Source of the DNA: CAYTYZ01 sp964448465
GTDB lineage: Bacteria; Patescibacteriota; Microgenomatia; UBA12405
Assembly: GCA_964448465.1 (NCBI GenBank)
Contig: CAYUVY010000009.1
Location: 1-31,090, forward strand
Length of the DNA stretch: 31,090 nt
Direction of reading: 5' to 3'
How positions within the stretch are numbered: the stretch's first letter is position 1; the number at the start of each line of letters is the position of its first letter. Shown piece after piece: positions 29,557 through 31,090 of this stretch. The notes under the pieces were generated by a model that searched no databases, was not told the DNA's origin, and saw only the letters and a program-made list of their open reading frames with translations. The position numbers were made by a program, and so were the translations under genes.

Positions 29557-31090
29557 AGCAGTTATCTACATACGAGTATCTGATCCAAGTCAGATAGAAA
29601 ATAATAGCCTAGAAACTCAACTAAAGACCTGTCAAAGTTATGCTGAAAGAAATGGTTTAGAAATAATCGAGGTATTTAAGGAAGAAGGGGTTTCAGCTAA
29701 AACAGTTCATAACCGACCCGAAATGCGTCGTTTACTTACGTTTAGCACTAACAAGAAAAATAAAATTTCGAAGGTAATCGTATATAAAATGGATAGGTTT
29801 GCTCGAAATACAGAAGACGGCCTTGTAGCAATTTCACTTCTAGCTAAAAATGGTTCTTTTTTAGTATCTGCTACAGAAGCAACCGAAGAAACACCAATGG
29901 GTAGAGCAATGCGGACTATTCTAATGACACTAGCCCAGTTAGATAATGAACTAAAGGGTGAAAGGGTTAGAGATAATATGCGAACGGGATTTCGAAACGG
30001 TTATTGGCCGTTTAAGTCACCGAAAGGTTATATTAGATTAGGTGAAAGTAGATTAGAAAGAAGAGGAAAACCACCTGTAATTGATACTAAAAGTAGCAAT
30101 ATAATAAAGTCACTTTTTACTAAAGCTTCTACTGGTTTCTACTCAAAAAAATCTTTGTCAGATTTTCTAAACAGTTTGGGTTATATAAAATACTTTGGAA
30201 AAGAAGCTGACGGTGAAGACGTCAAAAAAATTTTAAGCAATACTTTTTACTTCGGTTATATGTATGGTTCAAAATGGAAAGAATATCAATGGGGGAAACA
30301 CGAAAAATTAGTGGATCAAGAGACTTGGGAAAAGGCATATTACAACACGTTAGGGAAAAAGCGTATGTTAAAGCACCAAGATAGTAGTATTTTTCCTCTA
30401 AAAGGCATTTTAAGGTGTGCTGTTTGTAATCACCCAATGACTTCCAGTAATCCAAAAGGAAGAACTAAGCATTATCTTACCTACGAATGTCACCAAAAAG
30501 ATTGCTCAAAACGGGAACGTATTGGAGTAGATAAAGCGCACGAACAGTTTCAATCTATTTTGGCCTACCTAAAGCCTTCTAAACGAGTTCTAAGATTGTT
30601 TAGTGAATTAGTATTTGCCGAATGGGATCAAAGCATAGAAGGGCTTAAACAAGAAGCTAAGTTGAAGGAAAATCAAATAGAAAAACTCGAAGGCGAGTTA
30701 ACGGGAATTGCTCTTAGTAACTCAAAAGGTATTTTAACCGACGAAGAAGCAAGAAGAAGGGCAGACAATATAAGAAATGAAATAGCAGTATTACGAGTTG
30801 AACGATCAGATACAAAGATCGATCAATATGATACCGAAGCAATTAGAAATTTTTCAGAAACATTTTTAACTAACCTTGATAAGTTATGGATTGAATTGGA
30901 TTTAACTCAAAAACAAGCACTACAAAGTCAGATTTTCCCTAATGGTGTAGTTTGCCAAAACAAAATAATTCGAACCACCAATTTAGCCCAGTCCTTCGAA
31001 CTAATTGAGGCCTTGAATAACCAAAATTCCAATTATGTGACCCCAGTGGGAGTCGAACCCACGATTCCTCGGATGAAAGCCGAGTGTCCT
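29543..31090 (+). CDS. Large serine recombinase (3' end beyond the window)
   Basis: The frame is open for 516 codons to the window edge. The resolvase domain starts SRAVIYIRVSDPSQIENNS with catalytic S13, then VIVYKMDRFARN and the end of the catalytic domain LMTLAQLDNELKGERVRDN. The recombinase domain follows (NGYWPFKSPKGY, GKPPVIDTKSS). A zinc ribbon comes next: C292 in LRCAVCNHP and CHQKDC. A coiled coil near 365-440 (EGLKQEAKLKENQIEKL) and a basic/amphipathic end complete the large serine integrase layout. The last about 18 codons are the antisense of tRNA-Glu, so the protein's end is set by the insertion site. It should catalyse integration and excision of the 4.2-kb element. Confidence 0.92.
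   Translation, partial: MEKSRAVIYIRVSDPSQIENNSLETQLKTCQSYAERNGLEIIEVFKEEGVSAKTVHNRPEMRRLLTFSTNKKNKISKVIVYKMDRFARNTEDGLVAISLLAKNGSFLVSATEATEETPMGRAMRTILMTLAQLDNELKGERVRDNMRTGFRNGYWPFKSPKGYIRLGESRLERRGKPPVIDTKSSNIIKSLFTKASTGFYSKKSLSDFLNSLGYIKYFGKEADGEDVKKILSNTFYFGYMYGSKWKEYQWGKHEKLVDQETWEKAYYNTLGKKRMLKHQDSSIFPLKGILRCAVCNHPMTSSNPKGRTKHYLTYECHQKDCSKRERIGVDKAHEQFQSILAYLKPSKRVLRLFSELVFAEWDQSIEGLKQEAKLKENQIEKLEGELTGIALSNSKGILTDEEARRRADNIRNEIAVLRVERSDTKIDQYDTEAIRNFSETFLTNLDKLWIELDLTQKQALQSQIFPNGVVCQNKIIRTTNLAQSFELIEALNNQNSNYVTPVGVEPTIPRMKAECP
31036..31045. repeat. Right attachment-site candidate in tRNA-Glu
   Basis: TGTGACCCCA, the complement of the acceptor 3' strand and discriminator of tRNA-Glu, repeated at 26859-26868 in the same orientation. 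Confidence 0.5.
31038..31090 (-). tRNA. tRNA-Glu (anticodon TTC), 3' part, truncated by the window edge
   Basis: Read on the minus strand: anticodon stem CTCGG/CCGAG with loop CTTTCAT (anticodon TTC), variable loop, T stem GTGGG/CCCAC with loop TTCGACT, acceptor 3' strand TGGGGTC (31045-31039) and discriminator A (31038). The next bases are C-A-T, so CCA is not encoded, unlike the other two tRNAs here. The 5' half lies beyond 31090. Confidence 0.88.

Larger units (their letters stand above)
26859..31045. mobile_element. Candidate 4.2-kb integrated element at tRNA-Glu
   Basis: The segment is bounded by direct 10-base repeats (26859-26868 and 31036-31045), the right one being the 3' end of tRNA-Glu. 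A large serine recombinase gene ends at the tRNA side. Inside are a small ORF overlapping the recombinase, a TerS-like DNA-binding protein, and a divergent operon of an Ntn hydrolase with two small membrane proteins. The whole segment is richer in A+T than the genes to its left. Recombinase, tRNA target, repeat and cargo together fit an integrative element; a phage satellite is possible because of the TerS-like gene. No replication gene was seen. Confidence 0.6.

Noticed and set aside
30222..30455. 77-aa minus-strand ORF inside the recombinase
   Set aside because: It is the antisense shadow of a well-supported recombinase gene and has no start signal.
1..31090. CRISPR array or cas genes
   Set aside because: No regularly spaced direct repeats and no Cas-like protein were seen on either strand.

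Overview
The window looks like a piece of a small, compact, AT-rich bacterial genome, most likely a Candidate Phyla Radiation (Patescibacteria) member. This is an inference from architecture: tightly packed or overlapping genes, almost no Shine-Dalgarno sequences, a TATAAT-like box only 5-11 bases before most start codons (predicted leaderless mRNAs), one giant 1782-residue protein of unknown function, and ordinary housekeeping genes (dnaE, rplS, lgt, htpX-like) in between. No rRNA and no CRISPR array were seen. The taxon cannot be fixed by eye.

Layout. Bases 1-636 are unlike the rest: higher GC, C-ending codons, a real Shine-Dalgarno site, a 108-residue orphan ORF, a nested rod-like hairpin, and directly after it a complete type III hammerhead ribozyme (577-626). 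Bases 637-5985 (minus) hold the giant protein, with a kinase-like region and a C-terminal HD phosphohydrolase domain. A 33-residue membrane peptide and tRNA-Asp(GTC) follow. From 6.4 to 13.7 kb lies an AT-rich block of glycan and nucleotide genes: an HprK-like kinase, two GT4 glycosyltransferases, a HAD hydrolase, an NDP-kinase-like protein, two divergent Nudix genes and a GT2-type glycosyltransferase. It starts at the 3' end of tRNA-Asp and ends at a 9-base copy of that end, so it may be an island. From 13.9 to 18.9 kb come an M48 protease, a small membrane protein, dnaE and rplS. At 18.9-19.2 kb is a gene-free repeat-rich stretch, then tRNA-Lys(TTT) whose CCA directly touches the start codon of the next gene. 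From 19.6 to 25.0 kb are an HD protein, lgt, an anchored FKBP isomerase, an orphan, a Nudix gene, an acyltransferase, an ITPase-like gene and a nucleotidyltransferase-fold gene.

At 25.06-25.24 kb a perfect-consensus promoter drives a leader with a 4-codon peptide, a hairpin, a terminator and an alternative antiterminator pairing. This is a candidate attenuator for the following MFS exporter, and a GNAT acetyltransferase gene follows. From 26.86 to 31.05 kb is a candidate 4.2-kb integrated element at tRNA-Glu(TTC). It carries a large serine recombinase at the tRNA end, a small ORF overlapping it, a TerS-like DNA-binding protein, and a divergent operon of a proteasome-beta-like Ntn hydrolase with two small membrane proteins. 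A 10-base core from the tRNA end recurs beside the GNAT stop codon.

The best candidates for something undescribed are the hammerhead-ended transcript unit at the left edge, the attenuator in front of the MFS gene, and the Ntn-hydrolase/membrane-protein cargo of the tRNA-Glu element.
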